Below are positions 42,108 to 51,516 of a stretch of DNA of 64,000 nucleotides, in pieces. Location of the stretch: NCBI RefSeq assembly GCF_023509525.1, contig NZ_JAKNCJ010000002.1, positions 62,001 to 126,000 on the forward strand. The letters are read 5' to 3'. Source of the stretch: Brachybacterium equifaecis. GTDB lineage: Bacteria; Actinomycetota; Actinomycetes; Actinomycetales; Dermabacteraceae. Within the stretch, counting starts at the first letter, position 1. The number at the start of each line of letters is the position of its first letter. Under the pieces are notes generated by a model. That model saw only the letters and a list, made by a program, of their open reading frames with translations. It ran no database searches and was not told where the DNA came from. Both the position numbers and the translations under genes were made by a program.

Positions 42108-43394
42108 TCAGCGCACCTGATCGGAGCGGCGGCTCACCGTGCGCTTCATCAGCTGGGCGACGGAGGTGGAGCCGGTCGCGCGGCCGTCCTTCCGAGCGAG
42201 CGCCTCCTCCTGCTCCTTGGTGTACTTCGGCTGCGGCGGGGCGAGCAGCTCCTCATGGGCGGCCTGGTCCTCGCCGAGCTCCGGGGAGGGGTCCCGCCCC
42301 GTGAGGTAGAGCAGCGTCGCGTTGACGAAGGCGATCAGCGGGATGGCGAACAGGGCGCCGGCGATCCCGGCCGTCAGCGCGCCGGCGGTCACCCCGAGGA
42401 ACACCGCCAGCGGGTGCAGCTCCACGGCCTTGCCCATGAGGACGGGCTGGAGGATGTTGCTCTCGAGCTGCTGCACGATCAGCACCGCGGCCAGCATGCC
42501 GAGCGCGAAGGCCCAGCCCTTCAGCACGAACACGATCAGCACGGCGATGGCGCCGGAGACGACCGCGCCGACCAGCGGCACGAACGAGAACAGGAACACG
42601 AGCATCCAGATCGGCACCGCGTAGGCTCCGGTGCCGAGGACGACCATGCCGAGCGCGATGCCGGTCGCATCGACCGCGGCCACGAGGATCTGCGTGCGCA
42701 TGTACGCGGAGAGGGCCTTCCAGCCGCGGCGGAAGGACTCGTGCACGGGGACGCGCGCCTCCGGGGGGAGCAGCCCGACGCACCAGCGCCAGATCGACTG
42801 CCCGTTGGCGAGCAGGAACAGCAGCGTGAACAGGGCGACGATGATCCCGGTGCCGATGGTGCCGACCACCGACACGGTGGAGAACGCTCCGGAGATCAGG
42901 CGGCCCGAGTTCTCCTGGATCTTCGCGAGCGCCTCGGAGGTGACCGTGTCGAGCCAGCCGCTCTTCTCGATGTTGAAGGTCTGGGTCGCCCAGTCGAGCA
43001 TCCCCTGGAAGCCGGAGACGGCCTTGACCGAGATATCGGAGGCCTGATCGACGAGCTGGCGGCCCGCGAGGTACGCCATGCCCACGACCACCACGATGAG
43101 GCCGACGAGCGCGAGCGCGCTCGCGGCGAGGCGGCCGAGGAAGGTGTGCTTGGTGAGCAGGTTGACCAGCGGCATCATGAACGAGGCGATCAGCACGGCG
43201 ATGAGCACCGGGACCACGAGGGTCGCGAGCTTCACCAGTCCCCAGATGATCAGCGCGAACGCCGCTGCGATGATGAGGAAGCGCCAGGACCACGCGCCGA
43301 GGCGGCGCACGCCGATCGGGATCTCCTGCACCTCCTGCGGTGCGCTCGCAGCGCGCGCGGCACTCGCAGCGCGCAGGTTCCGGGGCTTCAGCAT
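42108..43394 (-). CDS. AI-2E/PerM family transporter
   Basis: 428 residues with about 8 helices. The C-terminal core YAVPIWMLVFLFSFVPLVGAVVSGAIAVLIVF and ILQPVLMGKAVELHPLAVFLGVTAGALTAGIAGALFAIPLIA are the PerM/AI-2E hallmarks. Substrate is unproven in most members (export, autoinducer-2, or sodium/proton exchange). The tail is polar and charged. Confidence 0.9.
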   Translation of the reverse strand: MLKPRNLRAASAARAASAPQEVQEIPIGVRRLGAWSWRFLIIAAAFALIIWGLVKLATLVVPVLIAVLIASFMMPLVNLLTKHTFLGRLAASALALVGLIVVVVGMAYLAGRQLVDQASDISVKAVSGFQGMLDWATQTFNIEKSGWLDTVTSEALAKIQENSGRLISGAFSTVSVVGTIGTGIIVALFTLLFLLANGQSIWRWCVGLLPPEARVPVHESFRRGWKALSAYMRTQILVAAVDATGIALGMVVLGTGAYAVPIWMLVFLFSFVPLVGAVVSGAIAVLIVFVLKGWAFALGMLAAVLIVQQLESNILQPVLMGKAVELHPLAVFLGVTAGALTAGIAGALFAIPLIAFVNATLLYLTGRDPSPELGEDQAAHEELLAPPQPKYTKEQEEALARKDGRATGSTSVAQLMKRTVSRRSDQVR

Positions 43395-43613
43395 GAGGTC
43401 TCCTCCTCGGGGGGCAGCCCATCCGGGCCGGTGGGATTCACCCCGATCCTAGTTCCCGCCCTCCGCGAGGCCCCGCGCGCTGAGGCGTTTGTGACGCACT
43501 CCGGCCCGATCCCGGCCCTGGCCCGCTCCTGGGCGCGCACCCCCGACGAAGGTCGCCCCTGGGGCCGACGGCAGGAGGGCGCGCCGTCGGCACCGGCTGG
43601 ATAGCCTGGGCGC

Positions 43614-44402
43614 ATGAGCGAACCGACCCCCGCCCTCCCCTCGGCCTCGGAGCCCGCCCTGCGGATCCAGGGCCTGCAGAAGTCCTTCGACGGCACCCCC
43701 GTCGTGCACGGCATCTCCCTGGACGTCCCGCGCGGCTCCTTCTACGGGATCGTCGGCCCGAACGGCGCCGGCAAGACGACCACCCTGTCGATGGCCACGG
43801 GCCTGCTGCGGCCCGACGCCGGCACCGCGCAGATCCTCGGGGTCGACATGTGGACCGAGCCCGAGCGCGCGAAGGCGCAGATGGGCGTGCTGGCCGACGG
43901 CCTGCGCACCTTCGACCGCCTCACCGGCCGCGAGCTGCTGAGCTACGTGGGCCTGATCCGAGGGATGGAGGCCTCCGTCGTCGAGGAGCGCAGCCAGTCC
44001 CTGCTCGAGGCGATGGACCTCGCGGGCGAGAACGGCAAGCTCGTCGTGGACTACTCCGCGGGCATGACGAAGAAGATCCTGCTGGCCTGCGCGCTGCTGC
44101 ATGCGCCGCGGCTGCTGGTGCTCGATGAGCCGCTCGAGGCGGTCGATCCCGTCTCGGGCCAGCGCATCCGCCAGATCCTGCGGTCCTTCGTCGCCGGCGG
44201 GGGCACCGTGGTGCTCTCCAGCCACGTGATGGAGCTGGTCGAGGAGCTGTGCTCGCATGTCGCGATCATCGCCCGGGGAGAGATCCTCGAGGCCGGCACG
44301 ACCGAGCAGGTGCGCGCCGGCGGCAGCCTTGTCCAGAAGTTCCTGGACCTCGTGGGCGGGGCCGACGTCGCCGAGGGGAGCCTGGCATGGCTCGCGCAGT
44401 GA
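43614..44402 (+). CDS. ABC transporter ATP-binding protein
   Basis: 262 residues. Walker A GPNGAGKTT, signature-like YSAGMTKKI, Walker B LLVLDEPLEAVD and the H-loop SSHVME are present. The ABC signature has MTKKI rather than LSGGQ. It pairs with the following membrane gene, overlapping by 16 bp. An efflux or lipid export function is likely. Confidence 0.92.
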   Translation: MSEPTPALPSASEPALRIQGLQKSFDGTPVVHGISLDVPRGSFYGIVGPNGAGKTTTLSMATGLLRPDAGTAQILGVDMWTEPERAKAQMGVLADGLRTFDRLTGRELLSYVGLIRGMEASVVEERSQSLLEAMDLAGENGKLVVDYSAGMTKKILLACALLHAPRLLVLDEPLEAVDPVSGQRIRQILRSFVAGGGTVVLSSHVMELVEELCSHVAIIARGEILEAGTTEQVRAGGSLVQKFLDLVGGADVAEGSLAWLAQ

Positions 44403-46138
44403 CCTCCTCCCCCGCGCCCGCGACGGGTGCCGACGGCGCTGCTGGCGCACCGGACCTCGCGAGCTCCGACGCGGCCCTGCACGGCAGCATCTCCCGCTCC
44501 GCCCTGGCGCGGCTCATGGCCCGCCTCAAGTGGACGCTGTGGAAGCGGTCCTTCCGCAAGAACACCGGAAAGATCATCGGCACCGCCATCGGCCTGCTCT
44601 ACGGGATCGGCGGTCTCGGCGCCGTGCTCTCGCTGATGGCCGGAACCCTGTTCGGCGGCGGCGGCGACGGCCCCCTCTTCCCGCTGCTGGTGCGCGGTCT
44701 CGGCGCTGCGGCTCTGCTCGCCTGGCTGCTGGTGCCGCTGCTGGCCTTCGGCCTGGACGACACGCTGGATCCGCGGCGCTTCGCACTGCTGCCGCGCCGG
44801 GCGAGGGAGCTGCAGGTGCCGCTGTTCGTCGCCTCCCTGGTCTCCCTGCCCGCGCTCTTCACCGTGATCGCCGCCGCGATCGTGACGGTCTTCGAAGCCA
44901 TCTGGATGCTGACGGCGGGACTGGACCCGCTGCCGATGGTCGCCGGTCTCGTGGCGCTGATCCCCGCGAACCTCGCGGGCATCGCCCTGTGCCTGCTGCT
45001 GCCGCGCGCGATCCTCGCCCACAGCGCCGTGCGCACCACCTCCCGCCGTGCCCGGGAGATCGGCGGAGTGCTCGGCATCGTCATCGTCCTCGCCGTCGCC
45101 TACGGCGCGAGCATCGGACTGCAGTCCCTGGCCCGCGCTGATCTCGACCGCCTCGTCGAGATCGCGAGGTCGGTGGTGCGGGTGGCGACCTCGACCCCCC
45201 TCGGCGCCCTGTTCTCGGTGCCGCTCGACCTCGCCGAGGGCCACGTGATCCCGGCGCTCCTGCGCGCGCTCATCGGCGCCGCCGCGATCTGGGGGGTGTG
45301 GCTCTGGTGGCGGCGCAGCATCGATCTTGCGATGCGCTCGGCGCTGGTCGGGGAGGCCTCGAGCGGGGCCGCGAAGGTCTCGCCGCTGGTGCCCCGCGGG
45401 GTGAAGCCCTCAGCGTTCGGCGCGGTGATGGGACGTTCGCTGCGCTACTGGAAGCGCGATGCGCGCTATCTCGCGTCGATCGCGATCATGCCGGTGATGC
45501 TCATCTTCTTCGTCGCGATGAGCCTCGTGCTGCCCGAATCGGGCTTCATGGGCATCACCGGGCTGCTGCTGGTCGCCGGTCTCTCCGGCATCTCGCTGAT
45601 GAACGAGTACGGGTTCGACGGCCCCGCGGGCTGGGTGAACCTCACCGCGGGCCTGGATCCGAAGGCCAACGTGCGCGGCCGGATCGCGGCGATGGCCGTG
45701 CTCGCCGCGCCGTTCCTGCTGGTGATGGCTGTGGCGATCCCGCTTCTCGCCGGTGCGCCGGAGCAGATCGGCGTGACCGTGCTCGGGACCATGGGGCTGA
45801 TGCTCGGAGGCTGGGGTGCCGCTTCGCTGATCGGCACGCTCCTGCCCTACCCGACCGCAGCCCCTGGCACGAGCCCGATGAAGGACCGCTCGGCCTCGAG
45901 CGCGAACGCGATGATCGCGGTGGCTGTCGGGATGCTCGCCGTGACCGTGCCGCAGCTCCCCGCGGCGGCGGTCGTGGTGTGGGGCCTGGTCACGGGCTCC
46001 TCGGGCATCGTGCTCGCGGGCGGGGTCCTGAGTCTGCTGACGGGGATCGTGCTGCTCGTGGTCGGCGTGGGGCTCGCCGAGCGCAGGCTCGAGCGCCGCT
46101 ATCCGGACCTGTTCCAGAAGGTCCGCGCCCACGTGTGA
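44387..46138 (+). CDS. ABC transporter permease
   Basis: 583 residues. About 12-14 hydrophobic segments in an exporter-type permease (YLASIAIMPVMLIFFVAMSLVLPE, GLMLGGWGAASLIGTLLPYP). The start ATG 44387 lies inside the ATPase gene. No transport substrate motif is known for this family. Confidence 0.85.
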   Translation: MARAVTSSPAPATGADGAAGAPDLASSDAALHGSISRSALARLMARLKWTLWKRSFRKNTGKIIGTAIGLLYGIGGLGAVLSLMAGTLFGGGGDGPLFPLLVRGLGAAALLAWLLVPLLAFGLDDTLDPRRFALLPRRARELQVPLFVASLVSLPALFTVIAAAIVTVFEAIWMLTAGLDPLPMVAGLVALIPANLAGIALCLLLPRAILAHSAVRTTSRRAREIGGVLGIVIVLAVAYGASIGLQSLARADLDRLVEIARSVVRVATSTPLGALFSVPLDLAEGHVIPALLRALIGAAAIWGVWLWWRRSIDLAMRSALVGEASSGAAKVSPLVPRGVKPSAFGAVMGRSLRYWKRDARYLASIAIMPVMLIFFVAMSLVLPESGFMGITGLLLVAGLSGISLMNEYGFDGPAGWVNLTAGLDPKANVRGRIAAMAVLAAPFLLVMAVAIPLLAGAPEQIGVTVLGTMGLMLGGWGAASLIGTLLPYPTAAPGTSPMKDRSASSANAMIAVAVGMLAVTVPQLPAAAVVVWGLVTGSSGIVLAGGVLSLLTGIVLLVVGVGLAERRLERRYPDLFQKVRAHV

Positions 46139-46160
46139 GCGAGCGGTCGCCCGCGACCCA

Positions 46161-46196
46161 GCGCAGCCCCCGTGCCGGACGGCGCGGGGGCTGCGC
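46161..46196. terminator. Bidirectional terminator
   Basis: A perfect 12-bp stem (GCGCAGCCCCCG and complement) with a 12-base loop lies between the convergent ABC permease and rimI. Confidence 0.75.
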
Positions 46197-46202
46197 CCGG
46201 TC

Positions 46203-46682
46203 TCAGAGCTCTTTGCTGAGCACCAGGGCGTCGACCGGTCCGGCCGGGGTGCGGTAGTACCCGCTCCGGCGCGCGATCTGCTCGTAGCCGGCGCGCGCGT
46301 ACAGATCGCGCGCGCGGGTGTTGTCCTCGCGCACCTCCAGCAGCATCCGCTCCGCGCCCGGCCCCGCGCCTGAGCCGAGTCCCGCGCGGGCCGTCTCCTC
46401 GCACCACTGCAGCAGCGCCCGCCCGATCCCGAGCCCTTCGCGCAGCGCGCCGATGGTGTGGAGGTCGGCCGTGTCCCCCGTGATCATGATGCCGGCGTAG
46501 CCGAGGATCGCGCCGTCGGCCCGGCTCTCGGCGACGATGTACCGCCGCCAGGGATGGAAAATCTCCTCCCGCAGCAGATCCAGGTCCCAGGCCTCGTCGG
46601 GGAACAGGGCGAGCTCCGCAGCGGCGAGCGCGGGCAGGTCCTCGGGGAGCGCCTCGCGCAGGAACCAGTCTCCCCCGCTCAT
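46203..46682 (-). CDS. rimI: Ribosomal-protein alanine N-acetyltransferase RimI-like
   Basis: 159 residues. GNAT core with LHTIGALREGLGIGRALLQW (acetyl-CoA loop) and LEVREDNTRARDLYARAGYEQIARRSGYY, which is diagnostic of RimI. It acetylates the ribosomal protein S18 N-terminus and possibly others. It is the last gene of the seven-gene unit, overlapping tsaB by four bases. tsaD, the usual next gene, is not here. Confidence 0.88.
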   Translation of the reverse strand: MSGGDWFLREALPEDLPALAAAELALFPDEAWDLDLLREEIFHPWRRYIVAESRADGAILGYAGIMITGDTADLHTIGALREGLGIGRALLQWCEETARAGLGSGAGPGAERMLLEVREDNTRARDLYARAGYEQIARRSGYYRTPAGPVDALVLSKEL

Positions 46683-47380
46683 CGCCCGAGCGCGCTCTTG
46701 CGCGCCGTGGGCTTCGCGGCGTCGGGCTCGCGCAGGTACAGCGGCTCGGTCGAGGAGAGGTCGGCGCCGGCGGCGAGCTGCGAGGCGGCCTCCGCGAGCA
46801 GGTGACCGGCGTCCACGTGGGTGAGGGCGCTCGCGGGATGGAGCTGCTCGGCGTAGAGCTGCGCCCCGGATCCCGCGACGATGCTCGCGCTGTCCGCGGC
46901 CTCGGCGACGTCGGCCGGGGGTGCGACGGCGGGGCCGGCGGTGCGCACCAGCGCGCCGGCCTGCACGGCGTACCGCGCCCAGTAGACCTCCCGGCGGCGC
47001 GCATCCAGCGCTATCAGCAGGGAGCCCGCGGCCTCCGCGCCGCGATCGCGCGTCTCGGCGAGCGCCTGATGCGCGAGAGCGTCCAGCGAGCAGAGTCCGC
47101 TGAGGGGTACGTCGAGCACGGCGGCGAGGGTGCGGGCCGAGACGAGCCCTACGCGCAGACCGGTGAAGGGCCCGGGGCCCCGCCCGGCCACGATGCGGGT
47201 GAGGTCGCCGCGCTGAGTGCCGGCGTCGGCGAGCACGCTGTCGATCAGCGCGAGCAGCACTTCGTCGTGGTGGCGGGCGCGCTCATCCGAGCGCCGCGCG
47301 AGGATCTCGATCCCGCCGTCGGCGCTCGGGCGGCCGACGGCCACGCTGACCGCGCCGGAGGTGTCGATGCCGAGCCACAT
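46679..47380 (-). CDS. tsaB: tRNA t6A-modification protein TsaB
   Basis: 233 residues. LGIDTSGAVSVAVG at the N-terminus, RHHDEVLLALIDSVL, IVAGRGPGPFTGLRVGLVSARTLA and ALDARRREVYWARY match TsaB, the partner of TsaD in making threonylcarbamoyladenosine of tRNA. Its ATG overlaps the tsaE stop by one base. Confidence 0.93.
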   Translation of the reverse strand: MWLGIDTSGAVSVAVGRPSADGGIEILARRSDERARHHDEVLLALIDSVLADAGTQRGDLTRIVAGRGPGPFTGLRVGLVSARTLAAVLDVPLSGLCSLDALAHQALAETRDRGAEAAGSLLIALDARRREVYWARYAVQAGALVRTAGPAVAPPADVAEAADSASIVAGSGAQLYAEQLHPASALTHVDAGHLLAEAASQLAAGADLSSTEPLYLREPDAAKPTARKSALGR

Positions 47381-47940
47381 CAGCGGGCTCCTTCCGTCGG
47401 GAGGGATGAGGGCTTCTCGGGTGAGATCTGCACGGCGCCGGCGAGCGCGGCACGAGCGGCCTCGTCCCAGCGCGGGCCCGTGGGCACCAGGCGCAGGGTG
47501 CGCGGCTCGTCGGGATCATCGCCGGTGATCGCGTCGGGGCGGCGCAGCTCGATCAGCAGGTACGAATCGGCCAGGCGCTCGGCGAGGTCGCGGCCCCACT
47601 CGACGACCGTGACGGCGCGGTCGAGGTCGGAGTCGAGGTCGAGGTCCTCGAGGTCCGCGGAGCCGCCGAGGCGGTAGGCGTCCACGTGCACGAGCTCGGG
47701 GCCGCCGACGAGGCTCGGGTGCACGCGGGCGATGACGAAGGTCGGCGAGGCGACGGGGCCGCGCACCCCGAGCCCCTCTCCGAGGCCCTGGGTGAAGGTC
47801 GTCTTGCCCGCGCCGAGGGGACCGTCGAGCACGAGCAGGTCCCCGCCGCGCAGCACGGCCGCGAGTCGGCGCGCGAGATCCCGCGTGCTCGCCGCGTCGG
47901 TGGTGGCGACGTCCAGGGCCGCCGGATCCTGCGCGCTCAC
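47380..47940 (-). CDS. tsaE: tRNA t6A-modification ATPase TsaE
   Basis: 186 residues. Walker A GPLGAGKTTFTQGLGEGLG, VASPTFVIARVH (switch) and VHVDAYRLGG, WGRDLAERLADSYLLIEL are typical. It drives the TsaB-TsaD cycle. It overlaps alr by four bases. The C-terminal 30 residues are an actinobacterial extension. Confidence 0.94.
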   Translation of the reverse strand: MSAQDPAALDVATTDAASTRDLARRLAAVLRGGDLLVLDGPLGAGKTTFTQGLGEGLGVRGPVASPTFVIARVHPSLVGGPELVHVDAYRLGGSADLEDLDLDSDLDRAVTVVEWGRDLAERLADSYLLIELRRPDAITGDDPDEPRTLRLVPTGPRWDEAARAALAGAVQISPEKPSSLPTEGAR

Positions 47941-49163
47941 GCCGCGTCCCCTGCGGCGGGGCTGCGCACCTCGCGGGGCACGCGCACGCTGAGCGAGGTG
48001 AGGATCTCGTAGGGGATCGTCCCGGCGGCTCTGGCCCAGTCCTCGGCGGTCGGCGGGTCGAGGCGGGGTCCGGTGATCTCGGGTGCGCCCGCGGCGGGGG
48101 CGTCGAGCGCGTCGGGCGCACCGAAGATGATCACCTCGTCCTCTTCGCGGGCGGCGGAGTCCGGGCCGAGATCCACGACGATCTGGTCCATGCTGATGCG
48201 GCCCACCTGCGGGGCGAACTGGTCGCCGGCGCGGGTGCGCACGAGGACGCTCACCGCGCCGGAGGCCGCGCGGTCCAGACCGTCGGCGTAGCCCACGGGG
48301 ATCAGGCCGAGGCGGGTCGCCGTGGCCGCGGTGTGGATACGGCCGTAGCCGACGCTCTGCCCGGCGCCGACCTCCTTGACCATCGCGATGCGGCTGGTGA
48401 GGCTCATCGCGGGGCGAAGATCCAGGTCGGTGGGCACCGGCGCATACCCGTACAGGCCGATGCCGGTGCGCACGAGGTCGCGATGCAGATCCCGCCGCGA
48501 GAGCGTGGCGGCGGTGTTCGCGACGTGCTGGAGGGCGATCGGGCCGACCTCCTCGGTGAGGTCCTCGCAGATCGAGTCGAAGATGTCGATCTGGCGGTCG
48601 GTGGTGTCCTCGCCCAGGGCGTCGGCGCTGGAGAGGTGCGTCCAGGTGGCGACGAGGTTCAGGTTCTCATCCTCCCGCGTGCGCACGCCCAGCTCCAGGA
48701 CATGCTCGGGCAGTGCGCCGCCGCGGCCCATGCCGGTGTCGATCTTGAGGTGCACGCGCGCGCGCAGGTCGCTCTCGCGGGCCGCCTCGCTCACCAGCTC
48801 GAGCATGCGCCGGCTCCCCACGGAGATCTCGATGCTCGCGCTGATCATGGCGGGCAGCAGCTCGCGCGCGGTGCGCGGGTCGTACAGCCAGGTGAAGATC
48901 GGCACGTCGATCCCGGCGCGGGAGAGCGCGAGAGCGGAGGCGGGGTGCGCCGCCCCCAGCCAGGTCGCGCCGCCGGCGAGGGCCGCACGGGCCGCACCCA
49001 GCATGCCGTGGCCGTACGCGTCGGCCTTCACGACGGCCATGAGGGCGGTCTGCTCGGCGAGGCTCCCGGCGATCTGGCGGGTGTTGTGCGTGATCGCGCC
49101 GAGGTCGACGACGGCGCGATTGGGCAGATGACGGGGGTCCTCTGCGGGGATCGCGATGCTCAT
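47937..49163 (-). CDS. alr: Alanine racemase
   Basis: 408 residues. The PLP lysine motif VVKADAYGHG lies near residue 45, and RISMDQIVVDLG and YADGLDRA are the C-terminal hallmarks. It makes D-alanine for peptidoglycan. It overlaps both nnr and tsaE by four bases. Confidence 0.95.
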   Translation of the reverse strand: MSIAIPAEDPRHLPNRAVVDLGAITHNTRQIAGSLAEQTALMAVVKADAYGHGMLGAARAALAGGATWLGAAHPASALALSRAGIDVPIFTWLYDPRTARELLPAMISASIEISVGSRRMLELVSEAARESDLRARVHLKIDTGMGRGGALPEHVLELGVRTREDENLNLVATWTHLSSADALGEDTTDRQIDIFDSICEDLTEEVGPIALQHVANTAATLSRRDLHRDLVRTGIGLYGYAPVPTDLDLRPAMSLTSRIAMVKEVGAGQSVGYGRIHTAATATRLGLIPVGYADGLDRAASGAVSVLVRTRAGDQFAPQVGRISMDQIVVDLGPDSAAREEDEVIIFGAPDALDAPAAGAPEITGPRLDPPTAEDWARAAGTIPYEILTSLSVRVPREVRSPAAGDAA

Positions 49164-50815
49164 GCTGCTCCTTCGGAGAGGGCTGGACGGGCGGAGGCGG
49201 GGGTGCGTGGAGCGGTCGCGGCAGGTTCCGGGCCGACGGGATCAGCGCCAGCGGGACCGCCGCTGCGGGGATGCGCGCGCACGAGCGCGGCGACGACGTC
49301 GGGGATGCGAGAGGCGACGTCGAGCGCGACCAGCGGGGCCGCGCCGCCGCGGGAGGCGAGCACTCCTGCGCGGCCGTGCACGAGAGCGGCGAGGGCGGCC
49401 GCCTCCGGTCCGGGCAGTCCCGCCGCGAGCAGGGCGCCGAGCAGCCCTCCGAGCACGTCGCCGGTGCCCGCGCTCGCGAGCTGCCCGGTCGCGTCGTCCT
49501 GCGTGCGCAGGGGCTCCTCGGCCGACGGCGGGGCGATCACGGTGACCGATCCCTTCAGCAGCACTGTCGCGCCGGTGGCGCCGGCGAGCGCACGCGCGAG
49601 CGCGGCGGGCGCCTGGTCGGCGTCGACGCCGAGCTGCTCCGCGAGACGCTCCGCCTCCGAGGCGTGCGGGGTGAGGACGACGTCGCCGTGGAAGCGGTCC
49701 CCGCGGCGGATCGCCTCGAGACCGCCCGCATCGATCACCGCGCCGACGGGCCGGTCCGAGTGGGGGCGCGTCGCCTCGCGCACGTGCGCGAGCGCCGGGG
49801 CGAGGCGCGGGTCATCGCCCGGGCAGCCGGAGCCGATCACCGCGCTCTGGTGCTGCCCGGTGCCGCCGACGATCTCCGGGCGCGCCTGCAGGACGTGGTC
49901 CACGACGCTGCTCGGCGCGTCCAGCCGCACCATCCCCGCTCCGGAGTGGGCGGCGGCGCTGCAGGAGAGCACCGCGGCCCCCGGGTACTGGGAGGATCCC
50001 GCGGTGATCTGGACGACGCCGCGCGTGTACTTCGAGTCCGCGCGGCCGGGCTCGGGCCAGAGCGCGGCGGCGTCAGCCGACTCCAAGCGCAGGAGCGAGG
50101 GCTCCCCGAGGTGCTCCTCGATCCCGATCGGCACGAGGTGGATTCGCTCTGCCGTCTCCGCGCCGCCGGGCAGCAGCAGGCCGGTCTTCACCGCCCCGAA
50201 GGTGATGGTCTCGACGGCGTGGAGCAGTCCGGGGGCGGCCTCGCCGGTGGTGGCGTCGAGACCGCTGGGGACGTCGACGGCGAGCACGGGGAGTCCGCTG
50301 GAGCGCACCTGGTCGAATGCCTCGCGCATCGGGGCCGGCAGCTCGGAGCGGCCGCCGATGCCGAGCACCGCGTCGAGCACGAGGTCCGCGCGCTCGAGCG
50401 CGGCGGCGAGGGCCTCGACGCCGGCGGGACCGCTGGGACCGTCGGCCCCGTCGGCCTGGTCGGCTCCGTCGGCCCCGTCGGCCCCGTCGGCCCCGTCGGC
50501 CGGGAGGATCCTGCCGCCCGCGCGCAGGAGCGCCGCGCGACCCTCCTCATGGAGCGCATCCGCGAGCGGCGCTGCGGTCACGGCGACGCCGCGGCGGCGC
50601 AGCAGCGCGCCTGCGTGGAGGGCGTCCCCGCCGTTGCTCCCCGCGCCGACGAGCAGCAGCACGTGCGCGCCGGGGGCGAAGCGTCCGCCGGAGCGCAGAT
50701 GATGCAGGGTCCGCTGCGCGAGGCCGTGCGCAGCGCGGGCCATCAGAGGGGTGCCCGCAGCGAGCAGGGGCTCCTCCGCAGCACGGATCTGATCGGCGGT
50801 GTAGGCGCGGATCAT
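49160..50815 (-). CDS. nnr: Bifunctional NAD(P)H-hydrate epimerase/dehydratase
   Basis: 551 residues. The N-terminal epimerase domain (to about 235) has VGAGSNGGDALHAGALL. The C-terminal ADP/ATP-dependent dehydratase domain has ALIVIGSGCPGDDPRL-like sequence, VLTPHASEAERLAEQLG, VLLKGSVTV and AGTGDVLGGLLGALLA. Together they repair damaged NAD(P)HX. Residues about 107-125 are a (Gly-Ala-Asp) repeat inserted in the epimerase domain, encoded by imperfect 9-bp repeats. It overlaps acpS and alr by four bases each. Confidence 0.93.
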   Translation of the reverse strand: MIRAYTADQIRAAEEPLLAAGTPLMARAAHGLAQRTLHHLRSGGRFAPGAHVLLLVGAGSNGGDALHAGALLRRRGVAVTAAPLADALHEEGRAALLRAGGRILPADGADGADGADGADQADGADGPSGPAGVEALAAALERADLVLDAVLGIGGRSELPAPMREAFDQVRSSGLPVLAVDVPSGLDATTGEAAPGLLHAVETITFGAVKTGLLLPGGAETAERIHLVPIGIEEHLGEPSLLRLESADAAALWPEPGRADSKYTRGVVQITAGSSQYPGAAVLSCSAAAHSGAGMVRLDAPSSVVDHVLQARPEIVGGTGQHQSAVIGSGCPGDDPRLAPALAHVREATRPHSDRPVGAVIDAGGLEAIRRGDRFHGDVVLTPHASEAERLAEQLGVDADQAPAALARALAGATGATVLLKGSVTVIAPPSAEEPLRTQDDATGQLASAGTGDVLGGLLGALLAAGLPGPEAAALAALVHGRAGVLASRGGAAPLVALDVASRIPDVVAALVRAHPRSGGPAGADPVGPEPAATAPRTPASARPALSEGAA

Positions 50816-51303
50816 GAAGACTCCTCGGTGCTTTCTGCAGCAGTGCTTTCTGCAGCGGTGCTTTCGACGGCGGCGCTCTCGTCAGCGGTCTTCTCGGCGG
50901 CAGTGCTCTCGGCAGTGCGTTCGGCGACGACGACGGCCGTCGCGATATCGGCGTCATGCGAGAGCGAGAGATGCAGGTGCGCCACGCCCCGGCTCTCGGC
51001 GGAGGCGAGCGCGGCGCCGGAGAGCACCGGGTAGGGGCGGCCCGCCTCGGTGCGCTCCACGGTGACGTCCTGCCAGGAGTAGTCGCCGGGACTGCCGAGC
51101 GCCTTGCCGACTGCCTCCTTCGCGGCCACGCGCGCGGCGCGGGAGGCGGGGCTGAGGCGCCGCTCCCCCGGGGTCAGCAGGCGATCCAGCAGCGCGGGGG
51201 TGCGCTCGAGCATCTCGCTGAGGCGCGCGATGCCCACGACGTCGATGCCGACGCCCACGATCCGGGCGTCCGCGCGCGGCGGGAAGGCCCTGCTGCTGTC
51301 CAT
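50812..51303 (-). CDS. acpS: Holo-[acyl-carrier-protein] synthase
   Basis: 163 residues. VGVGIDVVGIARLSEML, FAAKEAVGKALGSP-type (VAAKEAVGKALGSPGDYSW) and HLSLSHDADIATAVVV define AcpS. It transfers phosphopantetheine to ACP. The last 35 residues are a repetitive Glu-Ser-Thr-Ala tail not present in the family. Start ATG 51303 (MDSSRAFP). Confidence 0.92.
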   Translation of the reverse strand: MDSSRAFPPRADARIVGVGIDVVGIARLSEMLERTPALLDRLLTPGERRLSPASRAARVAAKEAVGKALGSPGDYSWQDVTVERTEAGRPYPVLSGAALASAESRGVAHLHLSLSHDADIATAVVVAERTAESTAAEKTADESAAVESTAAESTAAESTEESS

Positions 51304-51322
51304 GCTCACCCCGGAAGTATCA

Positions 51323-51355
51323 CACCGCCACCGGGGCAGGTGCCCGGCGGCGGTG
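51323..51355 (-). terminator. Hairpin just upstream of acpS
   Basis: CACCGCCACCGGG, 7-base loop, CCCGGCGGCGGTG: 12 of 13 pairs, 20 bp before the acpS ATG. Either a second terminator for glmS or structure in the acpS leader. Confidence 0.5.
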
Positions 51356-51412
51356 CGATGCGTCTCAGCGGCTGGGAGGTGCAGGACGAGCGATCCGGCC
51401 CCTGTTCGGACC

Positions 51413-51452
51413 CGCTCCGGTACCTTTCGCGCGCAGGAAAGGTACCTGAGCG
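51413..51452 (-). terminator. Terminator after glmS
   Basis: A 16-bp stem with one mismatch (CGCTC-c-GGTACCTTTC and complement), 8-base loop, lies 65 bp downstream of the glmS stop. It fits a transcription terminator. Confidence 0.65.
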
Positions 51453-51516
51453 GGCCGGAGCGCCCCGACCGCCTGCGCGCGGCGGGCGCCCTGCCGGGCG
51501 ACCGCCGCACGGCAGG

